A stretch of DNA of 29,150 nucleotides, from contig NMRA01000633.1 in NCBI GenBank assembly GCA_002633005.1, forward strand, positions 7,080-36,229. Direction: 5' to 3'. Source of the DNA: Phoronis australis. Its lineage: Eukaryota; Phoronida; Phoronidae. The notes beneath the pieces were generated by a model that had not been told where the DNA came from, made no database searches, and worked only from the letters and a program-made list of their open reading frames with translations. Made by a program: the position numbers and the translations under genes. Shown here in pieces: positions 1 through 9,000 of this stretch (its first letter is position 1; every line of letters begins with the position of its first letter).

Positions 1-150
1 CCCACTCCCCCTCCAGGAGAATGTTGTCTTGTTTTTTGCCCCTGCATGTATAAGAATCAAATAACAAATAACAATAAGGCGCGAGATAAAACACCCATGA
101 TTGTGCCACTCTGTGAGCCCAAGAAGCACAGTCGACTTTATGTTCATTTA

Positions 151-350
151 CCATGTGCGCACCCAGCTTAAAAATGGGTGGGCTCGAATTTTTGAAATGC
201 GGACCTTTGACTAAGATTTATGGGAGTACCTGAAGAGGTTTGAATTGTGTATTCGCCGAAATTTGTGGACCAGTTTAGTGGACTTTTGTCTCGTTTTGTA
301 CTTTTTTCGCAGTTTTTTTTCTAAGATGGGTCTCTTTGCCCACTTCGCCA
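151..350 (+). repeat. Dispersed repeat R1, copy a
   Basis: This stretch aligns by eye with 4642-4858 in the same orientation. Shared blocks in the same order include the ACCCAGC start, GGGCTCGAATTTTTGA, a GAATTGTG block, CAGTGGACTTTYGTCTC-like sequence, a TTTTGTACTTTTT block and the closing TTTGCCCACTTCGCCA. Similarity may continue weakly to about 390 through a GCGCGT motif. A short open frame (245-436) lies across it, but the other copy does not keep that frame, so it is not treated as coding. No terminal inverted repeats or target duplications were seen. The repeat class is unknown. Confidence 0.7.
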
Positions 351-439
351 TTTTTACACTGCGCACGCCATACCACCTGCGCGTGAGTTACCGATTTTGG
401 AAACTGAACGAGGGATTGCTCAAGGAAAAAGTTTGATAA

Positions 440-773
440 CTGGAGTATTTCGTCGAGCTGGAAGGAATTTAGATCGACGGCCTGCTAATTGACCCTCTGT
501 GCGCAAAAGGTATTTATATAACAACGTTAATTCGATGTTTTAGTGAATGTGAGACAGACACTCTTTCACAGTGCATAGGCGGTGCTGTGTCAGAGGGTAT
601 GTGAGGCATAATTCGCCGAACAGGTTCCGGCGTATGGAGCTCCTATAGGAGCTACACCGTCGATTCAGCTTGAGACGGTGGTCACTGTCCATACGGAAAG
701 AAGCAGGTTCGCGCATGAATGTGGTGGACCCGCATAAACAAGTGATCTTAGCATTGTGTTTTATTTGTAAGTG
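440..773. other. Intergenic, no recognised feature
   Basis: Unique-looking mixed-composition DNA. The only open frame of note (540-788, minus strand) resembles no known protein and overlaps the tRNA-like box A, so it is not called. Confidence 0.5.
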
Positions 774-836
774 TGGTGGCTGGCGCAATGAAAGATCACG
801 CGGGGCTCTGACTAGCAGGTTGGAAGTTCGAGCCCA
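774..836 (+). other. tRNA-like Pol III promoter (box A/box B), possible SINE head
   Basis: A box A-like TGGCGCAATGA at 781-791 is followed 44 bp later by a box B-like AGTTCGAGCCC at 825-835. That is the spacing of nucleotides 8 and 52 in a tRNA. A possible 7-nt anticodon loop with U33 lies between them. The T stem and acceptor stem do not pair well, so this is not an intact tRNA. It could be a degenerate tRNA or the 5' head of a tRNA-derived SINE. No terminal A-rich tail or second copy was found in the window. Confidence 0.35.
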
Positions 837-1545
837 TTTTTAAGGTAGGTGTATACACTGGTCAAATCTCCAGGTTCCTAACTAAAATGAGAAAAAGGGA
901 GTTTTAACTAGTTAGACATGACTCTGAAAGTGACAAAAATCGAAAAAAAAAAAGTTTTTTTTGTAGTTCGTTTTTTTAATCGTATTTTTTAATTTTCAAA
1001 AAATACAATTTTACCTCAAGCCGAGAAAAACGGCTTTGAAGCGCCTGTACCGAATGGACTTTGGGATAAGAAAATATCACTTTCTGCGCAAATAGCGTCG
1101 CTTGGGTGAGATTCTCAAGTTACCAAAGTTTCTTATATTGCTGTCCTCTAAAATCTTATAATATCATGAGTTTTAATTCAGGGATACGTTTGAATCTATG
1201 CACTAGAACAATTTTGTTATTATGAACACTGCATGGGTTATTTCTCTAATTGTTTGGGTTACGGCCAGTGGCAAGTTAAAAAATCCCCTGTGTTTGACAG
1301 CCTAGTTTCTCCACGGCGCGTTCCCAGCACAGAAGCACGGTTTATCTGCAAAGACTCTACTCTGACGGCATGTACTTGTCCATGTGTTGCGCGCGCGGCG
1401 TGTCTTCACAACGCGTGCATGCACTCTCACTGAATCGTGCAACACCATGCACCCACGTCGACGCTCAGCGTCCTCTCGCAAGACACTTCACCTTACCGAC
1501 TTCTCTTGTACACGCACAATTTCTGCACTGACTCATCAAGCTGAG
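837..1545. other. Intergenic; A/T homopolymer block
   Basis: This stretch holds an A-run/T-run block at about 939-1010, built from oligo-A and oligo-T tracts that can pair with each other. The rest shows nothing recognisable. Confidence 0.5.
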
Positions 1546-2491
1546 TGCAGTGATGGATTCGGTAGGACTTGGCGTACTCAACTTAATTTATTTGCAGATA
1601 GACAATCAGGCTCAGGCTCGGAACAGGAGCTAGTTCACCATTTCACTACCAACTTTCACATGGTCAAAAATAGGAATATTTTATTCTTGGTCTTGCTACA
1701 GCATCAACGTCAGCTGGTACAGCACTCTCCGTTGCCCGGTTACGCAACGTTGGTTGACAGGGTTAGATTAGAGCTAGTGTCCTTGTATAAGCTCCGCCCC
1801 AGTTGTCAGTCACTGAGCTAGTGAGCACTCAAGACATGTGACTTACTGAGGCTTGGTCAAATATAGCTAAAAAACAACTTTGGATTTTCAGAATGATTTT
1901 ATTTTTCTTCAGTACAGTGTGCATCAAGAGTTAAAGATTAGGATGACATAAAGGTGTAAAAAACAGTCAAATTTAATTTTATGTATATCCACCTACCTTA
2001 AATCAAAACTGACAATACCACTGTTTAAATACTTTAAAGCACTGAGTCGTCAATTTGTTTATTTAAAAAATTTCTTTCTGGAGCCGGTGTAATCAAGTCC
2101 GACTGAATGGCATGACCACATAAATTATGTGCCTTCTTGTGTATATGTTCGCCATCGGGACAAAAAAAAATACGTAAAGCAGGTGAAAGTCTAGATTCTC
2201 AAGCCGCGTTTTTCAGTAGTCGGGCCTGTCAGTGAAAACTCTAGTTCAGTTGCCGGCGCGGGGCGGACGCTTACGGGCAGATTCCACGAATGTGACCTGG
2301 GTCGTGGGATTTTGCCGCGCTAGTCGCAAATAGCGACATGGACAAAGTACAGCCGTCGAGGGCTGATTATACTTCAGAAATCAAGGAAAATGCTTAATTG
2401 TTTTCGGCAGAGGCAAAAAAACAAAATTTTTCCCCCGGGCTGCCCAGGTGCCGGGAAGGGGGCAACCCCGCAGTAGGCGCAACGTGCCTCT
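1546..2491. other. Intergenic; open frame not supported
   Basis: A 145-codon plus-strand open frame ends at 1821 and starts upstream at 1384. It has no recognisable motif, a composition that tracks the GC-rich DNA, and no conserved domain residues. The rest of the stretch contains a GC-rich segment (about 2240-2480) and nothing assignable. Confidence 0.4.
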
Positions 2492-2521
2492 ACAATCGCG
2501 CTTTGCGCAAAGCACGATTGT
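2492..2521. repeat. 30-bp near-perfect palindrome
   Basis: The stretch starts ACAATCG and ends CGATTGT around a TTTGCGCAAA centre. The two halves are reverse complements except at one symmetric position, and there is no spacer. It can extrude as a cruciform or hairpin. It lies 45 bp inside the hAT-like terminus at 2551-2566, so it may be a subterminal structure of that element. Confidence 0.8.
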
Positions 2522-2550
2522 CTACGAGATAAAATTCACTCTGATGATAT

Positions 2551-2566
2551 CCTAGATCCGCCACTG
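2551..2566 (-). mobile_element. hAT-like MITE terminus (remnant)
   Basis: The sequence CCTAGATCCGCCACTG, read on the minus strand, begins CAGTGGCGGATCTAGG. CAGTG-type starts are typical of hAT-family terminal inverted repeats, which are common in invertebrate genomes. Further C-rich sequence of the same style at about 2726-2770 (CCCCCTCTAAATCCG) may be a second, decayed end. The partner TIR and an 8-bp target duplication were not found, so this is only an end-like fragment. Confidence 0.35.
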
Positions 2567-2808
2567 ACTCTAAAAGTGCTCTGGGATCGGATATTGGTAC
2601 CCCGCGGACGGTGGCGTTCAGCGCTCAGTGAAGTGCACTCTGAGCTGCTCGGCGCCGGCGGTCTAATTTGTAAGGATAACTTACATGCTGACTTTAAATT
2701 TCCCGCTTATTTTTTGGGAAATTTTAGGGGGCCATGTGCCCCTTGGACCCCCTCTAAATCCGATTGGCACACCATGACCCCGTCAATATATCGTACCAGG
2801 GCGGCGTA

Positions 2809-2831
2809 GCCCGAGTCCACCGCACTCGGGC
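2809..2831. repeat. Small GC-rich stem-loop
   Basis: GCCCGAGT pairs perfectly with ACTCGGGC over 8 bp, with a 7-nt loop CCACCGC. The function is unknown; it sits in a CpG-containing stretch just upstream of a CRE consensus. Confidence 0.6.
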
Positions 2832-2866
2832 TTCCGAAGCGATAACCTGGTTCCCGGGCCTCACAA

Positions 2867-2920
2867 GCTGACGTCACGGATTGCTTGCCTGTGTGAACCC
2901 AACCAATCTCGTGGGTCTGT
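2867..2920. promoter_or_regulatory. Promoter-like CRE and CCAAT motifs
   Basis: A perfect CRE palindrome, TGACGTCA, lies in the sequence AGCTGACGTCACGG near 2870, followed about 30 bp later by a CCAAT box (AACCAATC). Two inverted CCAAT boxes (ATTGG) lie inside the adjacent MITE at about 3018 and 3042. These motifs resemble a TATA-less animal promoter, but no downstream gene is supported. Confidence 0.3.
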
Positions 2921-2948
2921 GGAGGAGACTACCGAAGCGAGTGAAGAT

Positions 2949-3107
2949 CCTCGCTGGTTCCCTGCGTGCTTAGCACAGCCAGCACGCCGGTATCACCTGA
3001 CAGCTCGCGTTTTATCATTGGTTGATGTAACCTTAGTAGTCATTGGTTAGGTTTGCAAGTTAGAAACAATATGGCCCCACCTAGCGGCACGCAGGGAACC
3101 AGCGAGG
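2949..3107. mobile_element. Complete MITE with 21-bp TIRs and 7-bp TSD
   Basis: The arm at 2949-2969 begins CCTCGCTGGTTCCCTGC and is the exact reverse complement of 3087-3107, giving perfect 21-bp terminal inverted repeats. The element is flanked by TGAAGAT on both sides (2942-2948 and 3108-3114); counting the ambiguous adjacent G, the duplication could be 8 bp. The 159-bp body has no coding capacity. The size, perfect TIRs and intact duplication suggest recent insertion of a non-autonomous DNA transposon. A 7-8 bp duplication fits hAT-like or P-like superfamilies. A CTCF-like core lies just inside the right TIR. Confidence 0.85.
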
Positions 3108-3114
3108 TGAAGAT

Positions 3115-4327
3115 CGAGTGGTTAGCGACATCTATTGGGATAAACTGAAAGATTCCAAGTTCACGCACAGCATATCTGCAATGGTTCTGATTGGCAGTTC
3201 AGTTTTGGATATCAAATGGCGATGGAGTTGGCGTATATGTGCTGTCAATTTTTTCTTATGAGCTGATACCAGTCTAATTATTGGGGCGATAAAGCAAGTA
3301 AAGTCTGGCAGGGCATAGCTTTGCTTGCTGCACGTACTCGGTGGTTTTTTATTGGAGAAATTTCATTTTGTCAACCTGCCGTTAATCGTTCAAGGTAAGT
3401 GTTTACAAATGTCATGGTAAAACCGCCATCTTGGAAATATTTACGTGCGTCCTTAAAAACGTTATAAGTGAGTGTTTCAGCCAAGTTATTGCATCCACCT
3501 TAAGAACAGCACATTATTATACACTCTTTGCTTGATTCTGATCCAGGTATTCAAATCTCGTCCATCGGTTTAGGTCTCTTAGACTGAGGCCCAGCACAGG
3601 CGTCCTCAGCTTCTGATCATCCCCAATGGCCCAATACAATATGTGTAACAGGAGTGCTCGGACTTTGTAACGGTGTATGACGTTTATAAACATTTCTTTG
3701 TGGCTAATTCTCATTGGTCAATTTTTAGTGTATCGCATTTGATGCGGCATTTGGTTTTCACGGGGGGTCTCAGCCAAATTTCTTTTCAATTAAGACGTGT
3801 TTTAATTGATTTTCTCCCAAAATTTTATATTTTTCTAAGTCTCACCGATTGTAGGCATTCTACGCGAGACGGTAAGATAACAATTACAAAACGAACAAAT
3901 TTACATTCTACGAAAGTATTTTTCTTATAATTGTTACGGCTGATTCTCCGGCAGTAAAATTACTCTTGCGGGAATGGATGGATCTGAATATCACTTTAAC
4001 GAAAGATTAGTTTATTTAAAACATCAACATTCACAAATACGGGTTTTCGTTGGAACAGAGAAAACACACAAACTACGCTGCCTAACACATCATAAAGTCT
4101 CTGTCACACTATATATACTACAAGGTATGATCCGGACTAGAAATTCCACGGGTGCTTCACTTCAGCCGTCCACAGCAAACACAAAACTCTATAAATTTAC
4201 GTAAAACGGGTTCAACAAACCATGAAGAATTGTTCTTTCTGCCAATACCATTTATAGTGTCGTGCTCTCACCGAGTTCGCAACAAATTTGCGGTCAAAGC
4301 ACACATTTAATCTTCTCAAAAAATCGC
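3115..4327. other. Intergenic; splice-donor and YY1-like motifs only
   Basis: At 3391-3400, CAAGGTAAGT is a textbook 5' splice donor. At about 3421-3433, ACCGCCATCTTGG is a YY1 consensus in minus orientation. Both are compatible with a short non-coding first exon and intron start. No coding exon could be linked. Open frames at 3517-3714, 3673-3930 and 3974-4204 look like chance openings in AT-rich DNA. Confidence 0.3.
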
Positions 4328-4341
4328 TGCACCCTAGCGGT

Positions 4342-4448
4342 CCCTGATTTTGAGAACCAGGCAATCACGGAATAACGGAATAACGGGCCCATTATTCAGT
4401 GGATGAAACTGGTTCTTAAAATCAGAGACGCTATATCTGACTAGTGCC
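4342..4448 (+). mobile_element. Foldback element family F, copy 1
   Basis: The 17-bp arms 4344-4360 and 4409-4425 (CTGATTTTGAGAACCAG and its complement) pair with one mismatch, forming a hairpin with a 48-nt loop. The motif GTGGATGAAACTG and the following CTAT..CTGAC.AGTGC block recur at 5950-6065 in the same order, which shows a dispersed family rather than a local accident. It is probably a MITE-like non-autonomous element. TSDs are not evident. Confidence 0.55.
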
Positions 4449-4641
4449 GACAGTAAGCAGGTGCCACAGATGGGGCACGTGACATTGTTACTTCAGAAAG
4501 GCAGATAGCTTAACTGCTGACAAAGATGTCAAGATACAAGGGGCTGATGTAATGTAGCGCGATTAGCTATTCCGGTTCCTGACTGTTCTAGGAAAGAATT
4601 TTGCATGTAATCTCCTATCTGCTATAATTGGATGACCTTCT

Positions 4642-4858
4642 CATGCACACACCCAGCCAAAATAATGAGGGGGCTCGAATTTTTGAGAATGTGGGCATTT
4701 TACTACAAGTCACGGGGTACGTTCAGAGGCTCAGAGCTATGAATTGTGCATTTTTCGAATTTTGGTAGTTCCTGCCTTTTCAGTGGACTTTCGTCTCTTT
4801 TTGTACTTTTTCCAGAGTTTTTGTTTCTCTGAGGTAGACCTTTTTGCCCACTTCGCCA
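4642..4858 (+). repeat. Dispersed repeat R1, copy b
   Basis: This is the second copy of the repeat at 151-350, in the same orientation, with the same ordered blocks (GGGGCTCGAATTTTTGA, GAATTGTGCATTTTTCG, CAGTGGACTTTCGTCTC, TTGTACTTTTT, CCCACTTCGCCA). It adjoins a C-rich tail, CCTTGAGACCCCCCTAG, at about 4879-4896 and then the LINE remnant on the opposite strand. Confidence 0.7.
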
Positions 4859-5008
4859 AATTGGGGTCTCATTTGAGCCCCTTGAGACCCCCCTAGGTGC
4901 GCGTATGCTTCTGGTACAGATGGCACAGAGAGCAGGATCTGCGACTGGGGCAACATCGCAGTTGGTGATCACTGACTTTTTATCATACTTGTCAAACATT
5001 TTCAACCA

Positions 5009-5236
5009 TCAGATTTTGCGTCTGTGGCTGAGGGTGGGCCAGGTTAGGGTTTCTAACACTGACACAACATAGGATAGACGATTGAACCATCTCATGACCC
5101 AACGAACAGCTCTCCTATGTACTTTCTTTATAGCAGTAATGTCTTTGTGGGTATAGAGGTCCCAAACAGTAGAGGTGTATTTCAAGGTAGGTCGAGCCAT
5201 TGCTTTAAATATCAAACTCTTTACGGTACCTCGTTA
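5009..5236 (-). pseudogene. LINE reverse transcriptase C-terminal remnant
   Basis: Minus-strand translation gives a stretch typical of the C-terminal end of the reverse transcriptase ORF in CR1/L2/jockey-type non-LTR retrotransposons. Visible motifs in order are VKSLIFKAMARPTLKYTS, then TVWDLYTHKDI (family form LVRPxLEYxxxVWDPYT), then KKVHRRAVRWV (family form EKVQRRAARFV), then a tryptophan-proline-threonine-leucine block ending SHRRK. The frame meets a stop after RRKI at 5009, where the family normally continues, and another stop upstream around 5240. No catalytic FADD-type box, endonuclease or 3' tail is present. It is a dead 5'- and 3'-truncated fragment; the family placement is from memory of motifs. 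Confidence 0.75.
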
Positions 5237-5259
5237 GTGTCTTATACACAGGCAGTGAT

Positions 5260-5930
5260 GCTGACATAGGTCCTTCATATACTGGCACCTTTTCAGCGAA
5301 TTATACCTCACACTGATTAAACCACCAGTCACTTTGCTATAATTACCTTTTGCGCATAGAAGGACACATTAGGAGACCGTCAACGGTATGAAATCACTAC
5401 AATTCAATATGGCTGTACGGGAACTAGTTTTATTTGTCAACACAAGCTCCTTAAGCTAACAATAATAACACAAGTACTCATGTACTAATCACTACTGTTA
5501 CATCTCCCCGCTGAGTCATTTAACACTACTTTGATAACTAGCAACTTATCTAGTGTCCACTACTACTGTAACTATGTGATTAATCAAAAGTTCACAAATC
5601 CAAACGGTCTGGTCATCTGCTGGTATGTCCAGAACGAGTCACGGTACAATCAGTGACTGTACTGGCGAAGCGTTGGACGCTGGTTGGTCATCTGGAGTGT
5701 TGTGGTTTTCATCGATGATATGTGTTGAACCAGAAAGGATTGCTGAAGAAAGTTTGTTGCTTTTTAAAGTGACATTTTTGAGTGTAAAATATATTTTTAT
5801 GAGGTGAAAACTTCTTTTTCTGTGACTGGACTTGGACTATCGCCCATTAAAAATACACGGGATGAAAAATATTGTAGCCTCTAGACAGCCATCAAAGGGG
5901 GTACATGTTGGTACCAGCCGCCTAGTATAT
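5260..5930. other. Intergenic, no recognised feature
   Basis: AT-rich DNA. The 60-codon open frame at 5625-5807 has no motif and is not called. Confidence 0.5.
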
Positions 5931-5949
5931 TCCTGCTAGGGGGCACTGG

Positions 5950-6065
5950 TGGTTCACTGATTTAGGGAATCAGGTAGTCCTTGCATAACCTGATAACAGG
6001 TCCGCTGTTATGGTGGATGAAACTGTTTCTCTATTTCAGGGAACTCTATGCCTGACCAGTGCTGT
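5950..6065 (+). mobile_element. Foldback element family F, copy 2
   Basis: It shares with copy 1 the left CTGATTT..GGAA(T)CAGG block, the central GTGGATGAAACTG, and the right CTATG..CTGACCAGTGC block. Here the outer arms also pair: CACTGGT near the left end is the complement of ACCAGTG near the right end, and CTGATTTAGGGAA pairs with TTTCAGGGAA-type sequence imperfectly. It is more diverged than copy 1. Confidence 0.5.
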
Positions 6066-6452
6066 GCTAGACTCTGTAGTATAGCCAAATCTAATCTTAC
6101 TATAGTCAGTTAAGCAACCCTTTAACTGGAAGTCCATGCATTGAAAATGTAGGATTTAGTGTCATACGTATCACACTCGAATTTCAAATTAAATATTAAT
6201 TTGCCAACATCAAAATTACGATCACGTGAAGACATTTATCCTCAAAAAGAATACGACAAATATTATTGCACATCTTTGTACACATTTCATATATTATAAA
6301 CTGGCAGGATTCTAATTTCGACCACAAAGTATGAAGTGTTCACCTCGTCTGAATACATTTTACACGTAAAATTGTCACTTAAAAGTGCGTACTGTTTTCA
6401 GCGATCCTTTCTGGTTATGCGCATACCCTTGGTGAAGCATATTGTCTATTGT
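6066..6452. other. Intergenic, no recognised feature
   Basis: AT-rich unique-looking sequence with no motif. Confidence 0.5.
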
Positions 6453-6640
6453 AATTACCGTAAACGTTCGGGTTAACGCCCATGTTCACTTAACCGCCCA
6501 TCCCCTACTTTAGGTGGATTTTCGATTTAACTGCCCTCTGCTCGGTTAACCGCCCCTCTGCGATTTTTGAAGATTTCCAGTTAAGTGCCCACCTCTCAGT
6601 TAAACGCCCACCTCTCAGTTAAACGCCCATCGCCAACTTT
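6453..6640 (+). mobile_element. TTAACCGCCC element terminus, copy 1
   Basis: This begins with TTACCGTAAACGTTCGGG and then holds about seven iterations of TTAACCGCCC or close variants (TTAACGCCC, TTAACTGCCC, TTAAGTGCCC, TTAAACGCCC), the last two as an exact short tandem. The block from CCCATGTTC through the GGTGGATTTTCGATTTAAC segment matches the reverse complement of about 9075-9150. It is interpreted as the end of a DNA element with subterminal repeats. The rest of the element was not recognised downstream of this end. Confidence 0.6.
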
Positions 6641-8190
6641 TGAAGTGCTAAGGAAATGTGCGATTACCCATTTTTAGATAAAAGTTGATGATAAAGAATG
6701 CAACGACAGCGGCATCGGAGACGGTGATTTGGCATTGTGAATTATAATATAAGTAACAAATTATTGCTCCGGGTAATAGATTTGCTTCAAAATGTAATAC
6801 CTTGAACACTTAGTCACTTTATTTTCTTCCCATGTTCTCAAAACTAGGAACCCCGCCGGCTTCAATACCTACGATTTCAGCGATGCCGTCTGCCGCGTTA
6901 AGTTTCCGTCTGCAGTACTCTAGATAAAACATATATTTGAAAAAAATATGCCACAGAAACATGACAGTGGTGTTGCCAACATTCGGATTTTGAAGAATTC
7001 CCTGAACTTTGTGAATATTGTGTTCACCTACCTTTTTAGCCCTTCCGAATAATTTTGTTTCTTCGTTGGCTTGTTTCAACCGGAACAAAATCCTTCCCAT
7101 TGAAGTCTGAAATATCTACTACGTAGGCTGACTGAAAATTGGCAGCAGTGGGGAGTGGGTGAACCCCTGGGGCCTAGGGAACATCAAGCCCCGAATTATC
7201 TGAACTGAGACTTCGCATCACAGTTTTGTGGTACTTTTTTTTTTAAACAGCAGGAGGCCCAATTTCAGTGTCAAATAAACACCCGGTCAGCTTAAACCTA
7301 CAGTCTAGCCGCTATACTCTTATACTTACTGTCGCTGTTCTCTTTTGATGTGCGACTTTGGTGTGGTGCGTGCACGTGAGTTCCCACGCTCTGGAGTGTA
7401 AGTTACCTTGACTGCATATGTGAGTGGCAGGTGACTCATATGCGCGTGCTCAACCCGGAAAGAAGGTCTTGAGAATTTGTGTGCCGCTGTCTTTTGCCCT
7501 AAAAATCGAGACGCATATTGAAACAGGCCGTTATATTGCTTGCCGCCATTTCCAAGTCACGATTGTTTACGGTGACATTGCGCGAAAACAGTGGGACCGA
7601 ACAGTGTTGCAGTACGATATTGTAGGTGATATTATAATAGGATTATCTGGAAATCTTGCATGTAAAATAAAAATGTGTTTTTCCAACACAAAATTTGGTA
7701 AGTTGATTGTTAAACAATGAATAGAAACATTGCTGTTTTGTGACGTTTTATCACATATGTATGCTGTGGTCCGTACATTTGGAAATTCCAGGTCGCATGT
7801 TACAACTTAATACAAGATGACCAAAATCTCGGCTCGTATTTTAAAAATTCAGGTCGCCGATGCAACCTACAGCTTGTTATGCCTAGTGCTGAGTCCCGTT
7901 AGCAACAACACTCACTCAGTAAGGACGCTTTGCTCGTTGGAACTCGCCACTACTGAATTTAGTCGTATAACAAACCACTGGTGCCGGTTACGCGAATAAT
8001 GGGGGCTTCGTCTTCGAATGAATTTTACTGACACGAGTACGTGTATGAACTACTTCTTTCTCAGACTACTGTACGGGTTCATAGACTCATCCCATTTTCA
8101 TAGTGTTAGTATGTTTTTAAATTAAAGTCTTAAGTACTTGTTTTTGAGTAATGCCTTTGCGGTCACTTTTGACTGACAACTGGCTTATGT
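6641..8190. other. Intergenic; one possible unknown exon-like frame
   Basis: The plus-strand frame 7424-7720 (98 codons) ends in AT-rich DNA and contains a good donor, TTTGGTAAGTT, at 7694-7704, so it could be an exon. The protein is not recognised, has no domain signature, and has no clear acceptor. The minus frame 6819-7100 is likewise unrecognised. Neither is called as a gene. Confidence 0.3.
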
Positions 8191-8199
8191 CTGCGTACC

Positions 8200-8775
8200 T
8201 GTGCCGGGCGGTCAAAATAAAACAGCCGCAGAACCTTATGTTGAAAATGTCATTGAATCACGGAGTCTCGAACATACTTTAATTACAAATAATTTAAAAC
8301 TGCTCTCTAACACGTGACTCTGCTGTGACCTATGCAGCACGTGAAGCTTGCACGCGCGCTCTTCGCACTATCACGCCAGTGAGGATAGTTGCAATCGAAG
8401 TGGAGCGCTGCATAGTCACTGGTCGTCTGCGCACTACAGGTACAGCTCTAATAAGATCGCTGGATGGCATGGGCTATTACTCAGCAATTTTGTAAATTTA
8501 ACGGTGAATGACTAATCTGAGGGCAACAGAACCTTTGTTGGGATCATCTGCTGTTATGACATTTTTACCATCATTTGGCGACGTGGCGATAAAGCTCTTT
8601 GAAAAGTGCTACACGTTGCGACTATGTGGGGGACTCGGATCATGACGTCGGAAGATTAACCGCCCACCCCGGTCGTCTGTCGTAATAAGCGCCCATGTTC
8701 GGTTAACCGCCCACCCGTGATTTTTTGGGTTCGCCAATTTAACCGCCCAGGGGTTTAACACAAACATTTACGGTA
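8200..8775 (-). mobile_element. TTAACCGCCC element, inverted copy 2
   Basis: This is the reverse-complement counterpart of 9001-9700. Paired landmarks are GCCGGGC...CAGCCGCAGAACC (8200-8233) with its complement near 9660-9695; TGTCATTGAATCACGGAG with the complement near 9630-9650; CACGTGAAGCTTGCACGCGCGC (8339-8360) with about 9450-9472; GTCGTCTGCGCA (about 8423) with about 9378; and the GTCGTAATAAGCGCCCATGTTCGG / TTAACCGCCC block (8686-8752) with 9015-9160. It ends TTTAACACAAACATTTACGGTAA, the complement of the TTACCGTAA start of copy 1. Confidence 0.7.
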
Positions 8776-8938
8776 AGACGGATTTATTGAACAACTCCAA
8801 TTCCAATTTTTGGCCACTGTGAAGTTTTTCATCACGTGGTAAACATTGAAAAGCTTAGTTGACATCACACAAGTTACGAACAAGGAAATTACCTCTAATG
8901 GGCGATTAAAAATCGCATTGTTTTAACACCATTTGACT

Positions 8939-9000
8939 TATTACCCACACACGCTACTGACTACCTCACATACGATACTGACTACCCCACACATAATACT
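8939..9000 (+). repeat. 21-bp minisatellite, left part
   Basis: About three units of a CTGACTACCCCACACATAATA-type 21-mer. The same repeat in the same orientation resumes at 9731-9864. The element 9001-9726 therefore looks inserted in, or bounded by, this array. Confidence 0.65.

Noticed and set aside
1384-1821. 145-codon plus-strand open frame
   Set aside because: No recognisable domain, and the region is GC-rich enough to keep frames open by chance. No splice or promoter support was seen.
1546-2566. Possible 1-kb hAT element from CAGTGATGGATTCGG to CCTAGATCCGCCACTG
   Set aside because: The ends match weakly and the flanks (GCTGAGTG and ACTCTAAA) show no target duplication.
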